Assembly (NCBI RefSeq): GCF_900103475.1
Contig: NZ_FNHG01000018.1
Location: 1-64,000, forward strand
Reading direction: 5' to 3'
DNA length: 64,000 nt
Origin: Maricaulis salignorans
GTDB lineage: Bacteria; Pseudomonadota; Alphaproteobacteria; Caulobacterales; Maricaulaceae
Shown piece after piece: positions 47,891-57,756 of the stretch. Within the stretch, counting starts at the first letter, position 1; every line of letters starts with the position of its first letter. The notes below the pieces were generated by a model. The model searched no databases and was not told the origin of the DNA. It saw only the letters and a list, made by a program, of their open reading frames with translations. The translations under genes and the position numbers were made by a program.

Positions 47891-49063
47891 ATGAGCCTGA
47901 TTGGCAGCGGATTTCTGACAATATTCTCCTTCGTTTTCCTGATCTCCATCGTTGTGGTGATTCATGAGCTCGGACATTACTGGGCTGGCCGTGTCTGCGG
48001 TGTGCATGCCGAGGCCTTTTCGATGGGGTTCGGACCGACGCTTGTGTCCTGGCGGGACAAGCAGGGGACAGTCTGGCGGATCGCGGCCTTTCCGCTGGGC
48101 GGTTATGTCAAATTTCTTGGCGATGCCGGTGCGGCCAGCGAACCGGATGAGGCCAAGCTCGCCGAGATCCGCGAACGCATGGGGGCGGATGCGGAGAAAT
48201 GCTATCATTTCAAACCGATCTGGCAGCGCGCCTTCATCACGGCCGCCGGACCAATCGCCAATTTCATTCTCGCGATCACGATTTTCGCCAGCCTCGCGCT
48301 CTCACTCGGCGTCAATTATCTCGAACCCGTCGTCGGCGGCTTCACGGAAGACTCGACAGCCGAACAGGCCGGTTTCCAGGTGGGCGACCGCATCACGGCG
48401 ATCAACGCCCAGCCGGTGGACCGGTTTCGCGATATTACCAGTGAAGTGAGCTGGCGGCCGGGCGAGCGCCTGACCTTCCAGGTCGAGCGCGACGGCGAAT
48501 CCCTTGTGCTCGAGGCGGCGGCTGCCCTGACGACTGTTGCCGATTCCTATGGCGGCGAGCGCCAGATCGCACGCCTGGGCATTCAGTCCACCGGTGTTGC
48601 CCTGCGCCGCACGTTCAATCCGGTTACGGCGATCAGCTACGGGATGGATCAGACCTGGACAGTGGTGTCCATGACCGGCCGCTATGTCAGCTATGTTGTG
48701 ACGGGCCGTTCCCCGCCGACCATGCTCAATGGTCCGTTGGGCATTGCAACCACGGCCGGGCAGACGGCAATTTCCAGTGTCGAGCACGGTGACGACGCCG
48801 CCCAGAGTGTGTTCCTCTTGCTGATAAACCTTGTAAATCTGGCCGGGTTTCTCTCTGTTGGACTGGGTTTAGTGAATCTTTTGCCGATACCGATCCTCGA
48901 CGGCGGGCATCTGGTGTATTACGCCTATGAGGCGGTCGCTCGGCGCCCTCTGAGTATGAAGGCGCAGGCGATCGGTTTTCGTGTGGGTCTTGCACTTGTG
49001 CTCGGGATGATGCTTGTAGCGACCTGGAATGACCTGAATTATCTTCTCGGTCAGATTTTCTGA
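47891..49063 (+). CDS. rseP: Site-2 intramembrane metalloprotease (RseP/MmpA)
   Basis: This 390-aa inner-membrane zinc protease cuts transmembrane substrates such as anti-sigma factors; the Caulobacter homologue MmpA cuts PodJ. The active site H25-E26-x-x-H29 (HELGH) in helix one and D337 in the NLLPIPILDGGH motif are intact. One PDZ domain spans about 130-205. Its position directly before bamA is conserved across proteobacteria. Confidence 0.95.
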   Translation: MSLIGSGFLTIFSFVFLISIVVVIHELGHYWAGRVCGVHAEAFSMGFGPTLVSWRDKQGTVWRIAAFPLGGYVKFLGDAGAASEPDEAKLAEIRERMGADAEKCYHFKPIWQRAFITAAGPIANFILAITIFASLALSLGVNYLEPVVGGFTEDSTAEQAGFQVGDRITAINAQPVDRFRDITSEVSWRPGERLTFQVERDGESLVLEAAAALTTVADSYGGERQIARLGIQSTGVALRRTFNPVTAISYGMDQTWTVVSMTGRYVSYVVTGRSPPTMLNGPLGIATTAGQTAISSVEHGDDAAQSVFLLLINLVNLAGFLSVGLGLVNLLPIPILDGGHLVYYAYEAVARRPLSMKAQAIGFRVGLALVLGMMLVATWNDLNYLLGQIF

Positions 49064-49089
49064 CCGGGCCCAGCAAGCGGCGATTTTCA

Positions 49090-51453
49090 ATGGTAAGTGT
49101 TCTGCGCGTGCTCTTTGCGACCCTGATGACTATCGGCCTTCCGGCGATTGCATCGGCGCAACAAACCGGTCCGGAAACGGCGGAACCAGCGGTCGAGGCG
49201 CCTGCGCCGCTACCGGTCATCCGGCAAATCCTGGTCGAGGGCAATCAACGCGTCGAAGTCGACACGGTTCTGTCCTATCTGGTGATCCAGCCCGGCCAGG
49301 TCGCTGATGAGCGCCTGACCAATCTGTCGATCCACACCTTGTTGGCGACCGGTCTGTTCTCCGATGCCCAGATCGAGCATCGCGGCGAAATCGTCCTTGT
49401 CCGCGTGATGGAAAACCCGATCATCAATCGTGTGGTGCTTGAGGGCAATCAGGCCATTGATGACGACAAGATCACCGATGAAATCCAGGCTCAGCCGCGC
49501 GCGATCTTCACGCTGGCGCGCGCCCAGTCGGATGTTCAGCGGATCATCGAGGTTTATCGCCGTTCCGGTCGCTTCGCGGCCACCGTGACGCCCAAGATTA
49601 TCGAACAGCCGCAAAACCGGGTCGATCTGGTTTTCGAAATTTCCGAGGGTCCCGTCACCGGCGTCCGCCGGATCAATTTCATCGGCAATGAATCATTCTC
49701 CGACAACCGTTTGCGCCGCGAACTGGTGACGCGCGAATCGCGTTGGTGGCGGTTTTACGGCTCGAACGACAATTACGATCCCGACCGGCTGGAATATGAT
49801 CGCGAATTGCTGCGTCAATTCTACCAGAATCGCGGCTATGCGAACTTCCGGGTCCTGTCGGCGGTCGCCGAACTGACGCCCGACCAGGATTCCTTCTACA
49901 TCACGATCACGATTGATGAGGGCGAGGTCTATAATTTCGGCACTGTCACGGTCAGCACCGAGATCCAGGATCTCAACGAGGACTATCTCGTCGCGCTCCT
50001 GCCTGTCAGGGAAGGGGATATCTTCCGCGGTGAGCTGATCGAGCAGAGTATCGACTCGCTGACCTTCGCCGCCGGCGTGGCAGGCTATGCCTTCGTCAAT
50101 GTGCGGCCTGTGACCCAGCGTGATCGCGAAACGCGCACGGTCGAAGTCGAATTCGTGATTGATGAGGGACCGCGGGTCTATATCGAACGGATCGACATTG
50201 CCGGGAATACCCGCACGCTCGACCGGATCGTCCGGCGCGAGCTCGATATCGTCGAGGGTGACGCCTTCAACCAGGTCCTGGTTGATCGCTCGCGCAATAA
50301 TATCCGGCGCCTCGGCTTCTTTGAGGAAGTCGAGCTGGAAGAAACACCGGGTTCGGCCCCTGACCGTGCCCGTGTGCGCGTCCAGGTCACCGAACAACCG
50401 ACCGGCGAGCTCGCCTTTGGCGCCGGTTTCTCCTCCACCGACTCCTTCCTGGTCGATCTGTCGATCTCGGAGCGCAATCTGCGCGGCCGTGGCCAGTTCC
50501 TCCGCTTCCGGGTGTCGGTCAGCGGGACGCGGGAAACGATCGATGTCCGCTTCACCGAGCCCCGCTTCCTGGACCGGAATCTGGCAGCCGGTTTCGACGT
50601 GTTCCGGGTCAATTCCGATTTCCTGTCCGAGGCCTCATTCCAGACGGCTTCGACCGGCGGCAGCCTGCGTCTGGGCTTCCCGGTGACGGCACAGGCCAAT
50701 CTGCAATTGCGCTACACGCTGCGGAACGATGATGTTCAGGTCTATTCGACGGCGTCCCAGGCTCTGCGCGATCAAGCGGGTAGCCGGGTCACGTCGGTGC
50801 TGGGCTATACGCTCAACTGGTCACGTCTTGATGACCCGATCGAACCGCATAACGGCTTCCGTTTTCAGTTCAGCCAAGATTTCGCCGGATTTGGGGGCGA
50901 TGTTCGCTACGTCCAGACGGAGTTCTCCGGCTCCTACTTCAAGGGCCTGTTCGGCGACGTTGTTGCCAGCTTCAATATGAATAGCGGCTTTATCCTGCCG
51001 TGGAGCGGTGACTCGGTCCGGATCAATGATCGATTCTTCAAAGGCGGCAGCTCATTCCGCGGCTTTGAAGTCGCTGGTGTCGGGCCGCGTGTTGTGACCC
51101 GCGATGACACCACGGGTGAACTGGTCCGCCGGGACGCGCTCGGTGGCAGGCTTTATGCAATCGGTTCATTGGAAGTCAATTTCCCGCTCGGCCTGCCCGA
51201 GCAATACGGTGTGCGCGGCAGCGTGTTCACCGAGTTTGGTACTCTGGGTCTGCTGGATGAGGGTGATCAGATCGATGAAGTCACGGGTCAACTCTTCACC
51301 GTGGACGATCTGGCGCTTCGTGCATCAGCCGGGGTCAGTATCTTCTGGGATTCACCATTTGGTCCGGTTCGTTTCGACTTTGCTCAAGCCTTCATGCGTG
51401 AAGATTACGACAAAGCCGAATTCTTCCGTTTCAGTACTCGTACAGGGTTCTAA
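49090..51453 (+). CDS. bamA: Outer membrane protein assembly factor BamA
   Basis: This 787-aa essential insertase folds outer-membrane beta-barrels. A signal peptide (cleavage near residue 24, after ASA) is followed by five POTRA domains (about 37-440) and a 16-strand barrel. The loop-6 motif FRGF is visible at about 655-658, and the protein ends with Phe. Skp and the lipid A genes follow directly, coupling surface protein and lipid A production. Confidence 0.97.
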   Translation: MVSVLRVLFATLMTIGLPAIASAQQTGPETAEPAVEAPAPLPVIRQILVEGNQRVEVDTVLSYLVIQPGQVADERLTNLSIHTLLATGLFSDAQIEHRGEIVLVRVMENPIINRVVLEGNQAIDDDKITDEIQAQPRAIFTLARAQSDVQRIIEVYRRSGRFAATVTPKIIEQPQNRVDLVFEISEGPVTGVRRINFIGNESFSDNRLRRELVTRESRWWRFYGSNDNYDPDRLEYDRELLRQFYQNRGYANFRVLSAVAELTPDQDSFYITITIDEGEVYNFGTVTVSTEIQDLNEDYLVALLPVREGDIFRGELIEQSIDSLTFAAGVAGYAFVNVRPVTQRDRETRTVEVEFVIDEGPRVYIERIDIAGNTRTLDRIVRRELDIVEGDAFNQVLVDRSRNNIRRLGFFEEVELEETPGSAPDRARVRVQVTEQPTGELAFGAGFSSTDSFLVDLSISERNLRGRGQFLRFRVSVSGTRETIDVRFTEPRFLDRNLAAGFDVFRVNSDFLSEASFQTASTGGSLRLGFPVTAQANLQLRYTLRNDDVQVYSTASQALRDQAGSRVTSVLGYTLNWSRLDDPIEPHNGFRFQFSQDFAGFGGDVRYVQTEFSGSYFKGLFGDVVASFNMNSGFILPWSGDSVRINDRFFKGGSSFRGFEVAGVGPRVVTRDDTTGELVRRDALGGRLYAIGSLEVNFPLGLPEQYGVRGSVFTEFGTLGLLDEGDQIDEVTGQLFTVDDLALRASAGVSIFWDSPFGPVRFDFAQAFMREDYDKAEFFRFSTRTGF

Positions 51454-51456
51454 ATA

Positions 51457-52044
51457 ATGAAATCGTTTAAACTTTTCGTCCTTCTCCCGATCTTCCTTGC
51501 GGGCCTCGCAGCCCCGGCCATGGCACAGCAGAATATTGCTGTGATCAATGAGCAGCGCGTTCTGCGTGAAAGCGTCGTCGGGCAGCATATCCGTACCCGT
51601 CTTGAAGCGATTGGCGCCGAAGTCCGTGCCGAGCTGACCGCGATTGGTCAGCCGATCCAGCAGCAGACCGAAGCGCTGACCACCGAAACCGCTTCCATGA
51701 CGCAGCAGGCCATCCAGCAGCGTCCCGACCTGATGCAACGCATTGAAGCGCTGAACCAGCAGGCGCAGCAATTCGAGCTTGAGCGCCGTCGTCGTGAGCA
51801 GGAGCTTGCACAAACGGAACGCCAGGCCATGCAGCCGGTTTATGAAGCCCTCAACCCGATCCTCGAGGAAGTGGTGGCCTCGCGCGGCATCGATATCCTC
51901 GTTGACCGCGCCAATCTGGTCTTCGCCAGCGCCGACGTTGATATCAGCGATGCCGTCATCGCCTTGCTGAACCAGCGTCTGCCGACCGTGCCGGTCAATC
52001 GTGTTCGCCTTCCTGAAGGTGCGCCGGCCGCGGCTCAACAATAG
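51457..52044 (+). CDS. skp: OmpH/Skp-family periplasmic chaperone
   Basis: This 195-aa protein has a signal peptide ending APAMA (cleavage near residue 23) and a long central coiled coil (about 45-145) rich in Gln, Glu and Arg. These are features of Skp, which carries unfolded outer-membrane proteins to BamA. It starts three bases after the bamA stop. The Gln-rich coil is diverged from E. coli Skp, so the family call rests mainly on structure and context. Confidence 0.88.
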   Translation: MKSFKLFVLLPIFLAGLAAPAMAQQNIAVINEQRVLRESVVGQHIRTRLEAIGAEVRAELTAIGQPIQQQTEALTTETASMTQQAIQQRPDLMQRIEALNQQAQQFELERRRREQELAQTERQAMQPVYEALNPILEEVVASRGIDILVDRANLVFASADVDISDAVIALLNQRLPTVPVNRVRLPEGAPAAAQQ

Positions 52045-52062
52045 AATAGTCAGGACAAGCCC

Positions 52063-53097
52063 GTGGCAGACCTGCGGTTCTATCAGGGGCTTGGCCCGAT
52101 AACGATCACAGAGGTCGCCGCACTTTCGGGTGCGGCGATTTCTGATTCAGCCATGGGCGCGATGACGCTCAGCGATGTTGCACCGCTCGAAGCGGCTGAG
52201 GCCGGCAAGCTGAGCTATGCCGAATCGCCCAAGGCGCTGAACGCCCATGCTGCGGGCGCCCTGGACGGGGTTTTCCTCATCGTACCGCCGGATCTGGCCG
52301 GGGTCGCTGGCGCGATGGGCGCCCTGATTCTCACCCATCGCGCCCCACGCCAGGCATTTTCCCGTATTGGGTCACATCTGTTTTCGCTGCGCGGGTTTGA
52401 CGGCACAGAGCGCCGGCATCCCGAGGCCGACTGCCACCCGTCCGCGCGGATTGCGCCGGGCGCCGTGATCGCAGCCGGCGCCTCGATCGGCGAGGGGGTC
52501 TCGATAGGTCCCAATGCCGCGATCGGGCCGGGTTGCCGGATTGGGCGTTTCACCTCGATCGGCGCCAATGTCAGTATCAGCTGCGCCGATATCGGTGAGC
52601 ATTGCAATATTCTTGCGGGTGCCGTGATTGGCGAGGCTGGTTTCGGTGTCGCAGTATCGGGCGGAAGCGTGATCGATGTGCCGCATCTGGGCACAGTGCG
52701 GTTAGGGGATAATGTGACCGTCGGAGCCAATTCAGCGATTGATCGCGGCGTCTTTGGCGAAACCCGTATCGGCGACGGCTGCAAGATCGATAATCTTTGC
52801 CATATCGCCCATAATGTCAGCCTCGATGCGGCCTGCCTGATGCCCGCCTTTGCCGGCGTCTCGGGCAGCACGCGGATTGGCAGGGGCGTCATGTTTGGTG
52901 GCCGGGTCGGTGTGTCCGATCATGTCGTGATCGGCGACGGCGCCCGCATTGGTGCCAATTCAGCCGTGATGGCCGATGTTCCGGCCGGCGAGACCTATGC
53001 CGGCGCGCCCGCCCAGCCTATTCGTCAACACATGCGTGAGATAGCCGAGATTCGCCGCATGGTGCGCGCCCGCGCAAAAGCCAGGACCGGGGAGTAA
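52063..53097 (+). CDS. lpxD: UDP-3-O-(3-hydroxymyristoyl)glucosamine N-acyltransferase
   Basis: This 344-aa trimeric left-handed beta-helix enzyme adds the second acyl chain to the lipid A precursor. An N-terminal uridine-binding domain (about 1-110) is followed by hexapeptide repeats. The catalytic His lies in the DNLCHIAHNV stretch at about 245-254. The C-terminal helix (about 325-344) binds acyl-ACP. The start is GTG at 52063. Confidence 0.95.
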   Translation: MADLRFYQGLGPITITEVAALSGAAISDSAMGAMTLSDVAPLEAAEAGKLSYAESPKALNAHAAGALDGVFLIVPPDLAGVAGAMGALILTHRAPRQAFSRIGSHLFSLRGFDGTERRHPEADCHPSARIAPGAVIAAGASIGEGVSIGPNAAIGPGCRIGRFTSIGANVSISCADIGEHCNILAGAVIGEAGFGVAVSGGSVIDVPHLGTVRLGDNVTVGANSAIDRGVFGETRIGDGCKIDNLCHIAHNVSLDAACLMPAFAGVSGSTRIGRGVMFGGRVGVSDHVVIGDGARIGANSAVMADVPAGETYAGAPAQPIRQHMREIAEIRRMVRARAKARTGE

Positions 53098-53101
53098 TCG
53101 C

Positions 53102-53545
53102 GTGTCTGAACGCATTGAAAATACAGAAATTCTCAAACTTCTGCCGCACCGCTACCCGTTCTTGCTGATCGATGCCGCGGAAGATTATGTCGAAGGGGAA
53201 TCGATCACCGGAATCAAGGCGGTGACCGCGAACGAACCCTTTTTTCCCGGTCATTTCCCCGGCAATCCGGTCATGCCCGGCGTGCTGATGATCGAGGCGA
53301 TGGCCCAGACGGGCGCCGTGCTGATGTACAAGACTCTGAAGGCCTCGCCCGATAGTGCCACGGTCTTTTTTGTCGGCGCCGACAAGGTCAAATTCCGCTT
53401 TCCGGTCCGCCCGGGCATGATGTTGCGGCTCAATGTCGTCGTGACCGCTGCCCGCCACGGCCTGTTCAAATTCCGCGGTGAAGGTTTCGCCGATGGCAAC
53501 AAGGCCGTCCAGGCTGAATTTTCCGCGAAGGCAATTGCACACTGA
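53102..53545 (+). CDS. fabZ: 3-hydroxyacyl-ACP dehydratase FabZ
   Basis: This 147-aa hot-dog-fold dehydratase serves fatty-acid elongation, competing with LpxA and LpxD for hydroxyacyl-ACP. LPHRYPFLLID (14-24), catalytic H51 in GHFPGNPVMPG and E65 in MIEAMAQ are present. The start is GTG at 53102. Its stop shares one base with the lpxA start (TGATG). Confidence 0.96.
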   Translation: MSERIENTEILKLLPHRYPFLLIDAAEDYVEGESITGIKAVTANEPFFPGHFPGNPVMPGVLMIEAMAQTGAVLMYKTLKASPDSATVFFVGADKVKFRFPVRPGMMLRLNVVVTAARHGLFKFRGEGFADGNKAVQAEFSAKAIAH

Positions 53546-54339
53546 TGGACGCAACCAATATCCACCCGACCGCCATCGTCTCCGCCGATGCCAAGATTGG
53601 CGAAGGGGTTGAGATCGGCCCTTTCTGCATCGTGGGGCCGCATGTCATCCTGCACGACCGCGTCCGGCTGGTCTCGCACGCCACGGTCGATGGCTATACC
53701 GAGATCGGCGATGATTGCGTGCTGTATCCCGGCGTGCATCTGGGCCATCCGCCGCAGGACTTCAAATACCAGGGCGAGGAAACCTGGCTCATCCTGGGAC
53801 AGCGCAATATCATGCGCGAGGGCGTGACGATGCATCCCGGCACGGCCTTCGACAAGGCGCGTACGATTGTTGGCAATGATTGTTACTTCATGGCCGGCTC
53901 GCACATCGCCCATGACTGTATCGTCGGTGACCGGGTCGTTCTGGCCAATGGTGCCCAGATCGCGGGCTCGTCGCAGATCGGCGACCATGTCATCTTTGGC
54001 GGCCTGTCGGGCGTGGTCCAGAAGACCCGCGTTGGCCGGCACGCCTTTATCGGCGCGATGACCAAGGTCGCCGCTGATGTGATCCCCTATGGTTCGGTCA
54101 ATGGCAATGATGCCTATCTGGTCGGTCTGAATGTTGTCGGGCTGAAACGCCGTGGCATGCCGCGCGAGGCACTGCGCGATCTGCGCGCCGCCTACCGCTT
54201 GCTGTTTGCGGAGGAGGGCACGTTCCAGGAACGCCTCTCCGATGCCGCCGAACTCTACTCCCACAATGACCATGTGATGGAAATCATCGCCTTTATCCGC
54301 GCTTCGTCGAAACGCGCGCTTTGTATGCCCCATGCCTGA
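53545..54339 (+). CDS. lpxA: UDP-N-acetylglucosamine acyltransferase
   Basis: This 264-aa trimeric beta-helix enzyme catalyses the first step of lipid A synthesis. Hexapeptide repeats fill residues 1-190, with the catalytic His near 124 in GSHIAHDC. The C-terminal helical domain (about 195-264) binds acyl-ACP. The active-site sequence HPPQDFKYQGEETWL (about 70-84) is typical. It overlaps lpxI by eight bases. Confidence 0.96.
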   Translation: MDATNIHPTAIVSADAKIGEGVEIGPFCIVGPHVILHDRVRLVSHATVDGYTEIGDDCVLYPGVHLGHPPQDFKYQGEETWLILGQRNIMREGVTMHPGTAFDKARTIVGNDCYFMAGSHIAHDCIVGDRVVLANGAQIAGSSQIGDHVIFGGLSGVVQKTRVGRHAFIGAMTKVAADVIPYGSVNGNDAYLVGLNVVGLKRRGMPREALRDLRAAYRLLFAEEGTFQERLSDAAELYSHNDHVMEIIAFIRASSKRALCMPHA

Positions 54340-55180
54340 TCAACCGCACTGGACCCGGCTCGGCCTGGTCGCCGGTGGCGGCGATTTGCCGGTCGAGATC
54401 GCGCACGCCATGGCCGGGATGAATCCCTTCATCGTGCGCGTGAAGGGATTCGGCACGGATCCGTTCGAGGGGTTTGAGAGCGTCGAGAAATCGATCGGCC
54501 AGATTGGCGGTATCCTCAAGGCGCTGAAGACGGCGGGCTGCGACGCGCTATGCTTCGCCGGCTATGTGACCCGTCCCGACATTAAGGACCTGCAGATGGA
54601 TGCGCGCGGGCTTGTGCTCGTGCCCAAGGCCCTGGCCGCCGGCCGCAAGGGCGATGACGCGATATTGCGCGTTGTGATCGAGGAATTCGAGCAGGCCGGC
54701 CTGACGGTGATTGGTGCCAATGACGTGCTTAAATCCCTGGCCCCGGGCGCTGGCTTGCTGACACGGACCGCACCGTCCCCGGCCGACCAGGCTGATATCG
54801 ACAAGGCGCTGGCCACCGCGCGCCATATGGGCGAAATGGATATTGGCCAGGCCGCTGTCGTTGCGCGCGGTACGGTCCTGGCCGTCGAGGCCCAGGAGGG
54901 CACCAATCCGATGCTCGACCGGCTGGTTGAACTGCCCGCGCATTTGCGCGGCCAGGCCGATGATCGTTTTGGGGTGCTGGCCAAGACCCCCAAGCCGATC
55001 CAGGAACGTCGCATCGATCTGCCGACCATCGGTCTGGAAACCGTCGTGCGCTGCGAGCGGGCCGGACTGGCGGGCATTGCGCTCGAGGCCGGCGGCGCGC
55101 TGATCGTCAATCGCGAGGCGGTGATCGAAGCGCTCGATGCTGCCGGCATGTTCCTGCTGGTCAGCGAGGCGGGCCAATGA
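54332..55180 (+). CDS. lpxI: UDP-2,3-diacylglucosamine pyrophosphatase LpxI
   Basis: This 282-aa enzyme makes lipid X by hydrolysing UDP-diacylglucosamine. It is the LpxI type, used in Alphaproteobacteria in place of LpxH. The N-terminal GLVAGGGDLP (about 11-20), the GYVTRPDIKDL segment (about 76-86), GANDVLKSLAPGAGLL (about 127-142) and the C-terminal domain with GIALEAGGALIVN are family features. It lies between lpxA and lpxB with overlaps on both sides. Confidence 0.94.
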   Translation: MPDQPHWTRLGLVAGGGDLPVEIAHAMAGMNPFIVRVKGFGTDPFEGFESVEKSIGQIGGILKALKTAGCDALCFAGYVTRPDIKDLQMDARGLVLVPKALAAGRKGDDAILRVVIEEFEQAGLTVIGANDVLKSLAPGAGLLTRTAPSPADQADIDKALATARHMGEMDIGQAAVVARGTVLAVEAQEGTNPMLDRLVELPAHLRGQADDRFGVLAKTPKPIQERRIDLPTIGLETVVRCERAGLAGIALEAGGALIVNREAVIEALDAAGMFLLVSEAGQ

Positions 55181-56343
55181 CAACGCCGCTGGTCTATATC
55201 GTGGCCGCTGAGCGTTCCGGAGAATTGCTCGGCGCCGACCTGATCCGCTCCCTGCGCAAGGTGCGCGGCGACAGCCTCGATTTTGCCGGGGTTGGCGGTG
55301 CCGCGATGGCCGCCGAGGGCGTTCCGACCGCGGTCGATATTGACGGGCTGGCAATTATTGGCTGGATTGACGGGCTGCTGGCCTTCAGGCGGGTCAAGGA
55401 GCGCGTGGCGCTGACGGTGGCTGACATCCTCGCCCGCAAGCCCGATGTCGTCGTCCTGATCGATTCATGGGGCTTCATGCTGCGCGTTGCCCAGGGCGTC
55501 CGCGCCGCCGATCCATCAATCAAGCTGATCAAATATGTCGGCCCGCAAGTCTTCGCGACCCGGCCGGGCCGCGCCAAAACCCTGGCCGCGACCGTCGATC
55601 ACCTATTGTCGATCGTCAGTTTTGACGCGCCTTTCTATACCGATTTCGGTCTGCCGGTGACCTTCGTCGGCAATCCCACGCTTGAGCGCATGACGGTCGG
55701 AGACGGGGCGGCTTTTCGGGCCAGCCATGGTCTGGACCCGGATGCACAGGCCATGCTGGTCCTGTTCGGCAGCCGGCCGGCGGAAATCCGGCGCATGTAT
55801 GATGTGATGGTGCAGGCGATCGAGCGTATCCTGCGCCGCCAGCCAGCCTTGAAGATCGTTATCGTGGTGGCGGAGCCGGTCGCAGAGGTCGTACAGGCGC
55901 GGCTGCAGATTGATACCCGCATGCCCGACGACATCATCATCGTCAGTGAAGCGGAGAAGGCGGACGCGTTCGCGGCCGTCGATCTGGCCCTGGCCTGTTC
56001 CGGAACGGTGATTACCGAATTGGCGACGACCGGCGTGCCGACCGTCGCCGCTTACCGGCTGGGCTGGATCACCTGGGCGCTGATCCGCATGCTTAATGTG
56101 ATGAAATCGCCCTACACCACGCTGGTGAACATGGCATCCGACTCAAACCTTGTGCTCGAGCACGTCCAGACACGCTGCACGGCACCGCGGCTGGCCGCCT
56201 CGACCCAAAGCCTGCTGGACTCGCCCGAGCGGCGCCGGCAAATCGGCCAGGCGCTGCGCCAGGCGACCGACGAGATGCGCGGTGAGGGCAAGGCCAGCGA
56301 CCGCGCAGCCGAGGTCGTGCTGCAATACTTGCCCCGCGCCTGA
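55177..56343 (+). CDS. lpxB: Lipid A disaccharide synthase
   Basis: This 388-aa GT-B glycosyltransferase joins lipid X and UDP-diacylglucosamine at the inner membrane. The N-terminal glycine loop reads AAERSGELLGADLI (9-22), where the usual form is AGExSGD. The central DSWGFMLRVA and GPQVFATRPGRAKTLAATVDHLL segments and the ACSGTVITELATTGVPTV motif are intact. It overlaps lpxI by four bases and is the last gene of the block. Confidence 0.95.
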   Translation: MTTPLVYIVAAERSGELLGADLIRSLRKVRGDSLDFAGVGGAAMAAEGVPTAVDIDGLAIIGWIDGLLAFRRVKERVALTVADILARKPDVVVLIDSWGFMLRVAQGVRAADPSIKLIKYVGPQVFATRPGRAKTLAATVDHLLSIVSFDAPFYTDFGLPVTFVGNPTLERMTVGDGAAFRASHGLDPDAQAMLVLFGSRPAEIRRMYDVMVQAIERILRRQPALKIVIVVAEPVAEVVQARLQIDTRMPDDIIIVSEAEKADAFAAVDLALACSGTVITELATTGVPTVAAYRLGWITWALIRMLNVMKSPYTTLVNMASDSNLVLEHVQTRCTAPRLAASTQSLLDSPERRRQIGQALRQATDEMRGEGKASDRAAEVVLQYLPRA

Positions 56344-56365
56344 CGCTTTTTCCATTCGCACAACG

Positions 56366-56398
56366 AAAAAAAAGGCCGCCCCGAAGGGCGGCCTTTTT
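56366..56398. terminator. Bidirectional rho-independent terminator
   Basis: The arms GGCCGCCC (56374-56381) and GGGCGGCC (56386-56393) enclose loop CGAA. They are flanked by an A-run on one side and TTTTT on the other, so the hairpin can end both lpxB and the convergent gltA. Confidence 0.92.
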
Positions 56399-56418
56399 CA
56401 TGTCGTGTCGGCGCTGGA

Positions 56419-57729
56419 TCAGCCGCGCTTGCTCAGATCGACATAATCGCGCGGTGTGGCGCCGGTGAAGAGCTGGCGCGGACGGCCGATCTTCTGGGAT
56501 GGATCCTCGATCATTTCCGACCATTGGGCGATCCAGCCGACCGTGCGCGCGACGGCAAACAGCACGGTGAACATCTCGGTCGGGAAGCCCATCGCGCGCA
56601 GCGTGATGCCCGAATAGAAATCGATATTCGGATACAGCTTCTTCTCGACGAAATACGGGTCTTCCAGGGCGATGCGTTCGAGCTCGAGGGCGACCTGGAG
56701 CAGGGGGTCATTGCCGTGGCCGGTGATCTCCAGCACTTCATGACAGGTATCGCGCATCACGGTCGCACGGGGATCGTAGTTCTTGTAGACGCGGTGACCG
56801 AAGCCCATCAGGCGGAAAGGATCATTCTTGTCCTTGGCCTTGGCGATATATTCCGGGATGCGGTCAACTGTGCCGATTTCCTCGAGCATGTTGAGCGCGG
56901 CCTCATTGGCACCGCCATGCGCCGGGCCCCACAGCGAGGCAATGCCCGCGGCGATACAGGCGAAGGGATTGGCGCCCGACGAGCCGGCGAGACGCACGGT
57001 CGAGGTCGAGGCGTTCTGCTCATGGTCGGCATGGAGGATGAAGATCCGGTCCATCGCGCGGGCCATGACGGCATTGGCTTCATAATCTTCCGCCGGGACG
57101 GCGAAACACATGCGCAGGAAATTGGCCGCATAATCCATGTCATTGCGTGGACTGATAAAGGGCTGGCCGATCGCGTATTTGAACGCGCGGGCCGCAATCG
57201 TCGGCATCTTGGCGATCATGCGATGGCTGGCAATCGTGCGCAGCTTGGGGTCGGTGACGTCCGTGCTGTCATTATAGAAGGCTGACAGCGCACCGACGGT
57301 CCCGACCATGATGGCCATTGGGTGAGCGTCGCGGCGGAAGCCCCGGAAGAACTGGTCGAACTGGTCGTGCAGCATGGAGTGGCGACGGATCGTCCAGTCG
57401 AAATCCTGCAACTGGCCGGGCGTTGGCAGTTCGCCGTGCATCAGCAGATAGCAGACTTCGATAAAGGACGAGCCCTTTGCCAATTGCTCGATCGGATAAC
57501 CGCGATAGAGCAGGACGCCCTTGTCGCCGTCGATATAGGTGATCTGGCTCTCGCAGCTGCCGGTCGAGGTGAAGCCCGGGTCATAGGTGAACATGCCGGT
57601 CTTGCGGTAGAGCGAACGGATGTCGATGACATCAGGCCCGATCTCGCCGCTGAGCACGGGAAACTCAACGCTCGTACCGTTATAGGTGAGCGTCGCGGAA
57701 CCGTTCGGTTTGGCCTTGCTTTCCATCAT
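56419..57729 (-). CDS. gltA: Citrate synthase
   Basis: This 436-aa type II (hexameric-type) citrate synthase brings acetyl-CoA into the TCA cycle. The catalytic blocks are [20 protein letters not shown] (about 235-254), [24 protein letters not shown] (about 310-323) and the later [13 protein letters not shown] with the active-site Asp nearby. AGGGA lies before tandem Met codons at 57729 and 57726. It follows gltX on the same strand after 27 bases. Confidence 0.97.
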   Translation of the reverse strand: MMESKAKPNGSATLTYNGTSVEFPVLSGEIGPDVIDIRSLYRKTGMFTYDPGFTSTGSCESQITYIDGDKGVLLYRGYPIEQLAKGSSFIEVCYLLMHGELPTPGQLQDFDWTIRRHSMLHDQFDQFFRGFRRDAHPMAIMVGTVGALSAFYNDSTDVTDPKLRTIASHRMIAKMPTIAARAFKYAIGQPFISPRNDMDYAANFLRMCFAVPAEDYEANAVMARAMDRIFILHADHEQNASTSTVRLAGSSGANPFACIAAGIASLWGPAHGGANEAALNMLEEIGTVDRIPEYIAKAKDKNDPFRLMGFGHRVYKNYDPRATVMRDTCHEVLEITGHGNDPLLQVALELERIALEDPYFVEKKLYPNIDFYSGITLRAMGFPTEMFTVLFAVARTVGWIAQWSEMIEDPSQKIGRPRQLFTGATPRDYVDLSKRG

Positions 57730-57756
57730 GTTTTCCCTGTCTGGCGGCCGCCGGCA

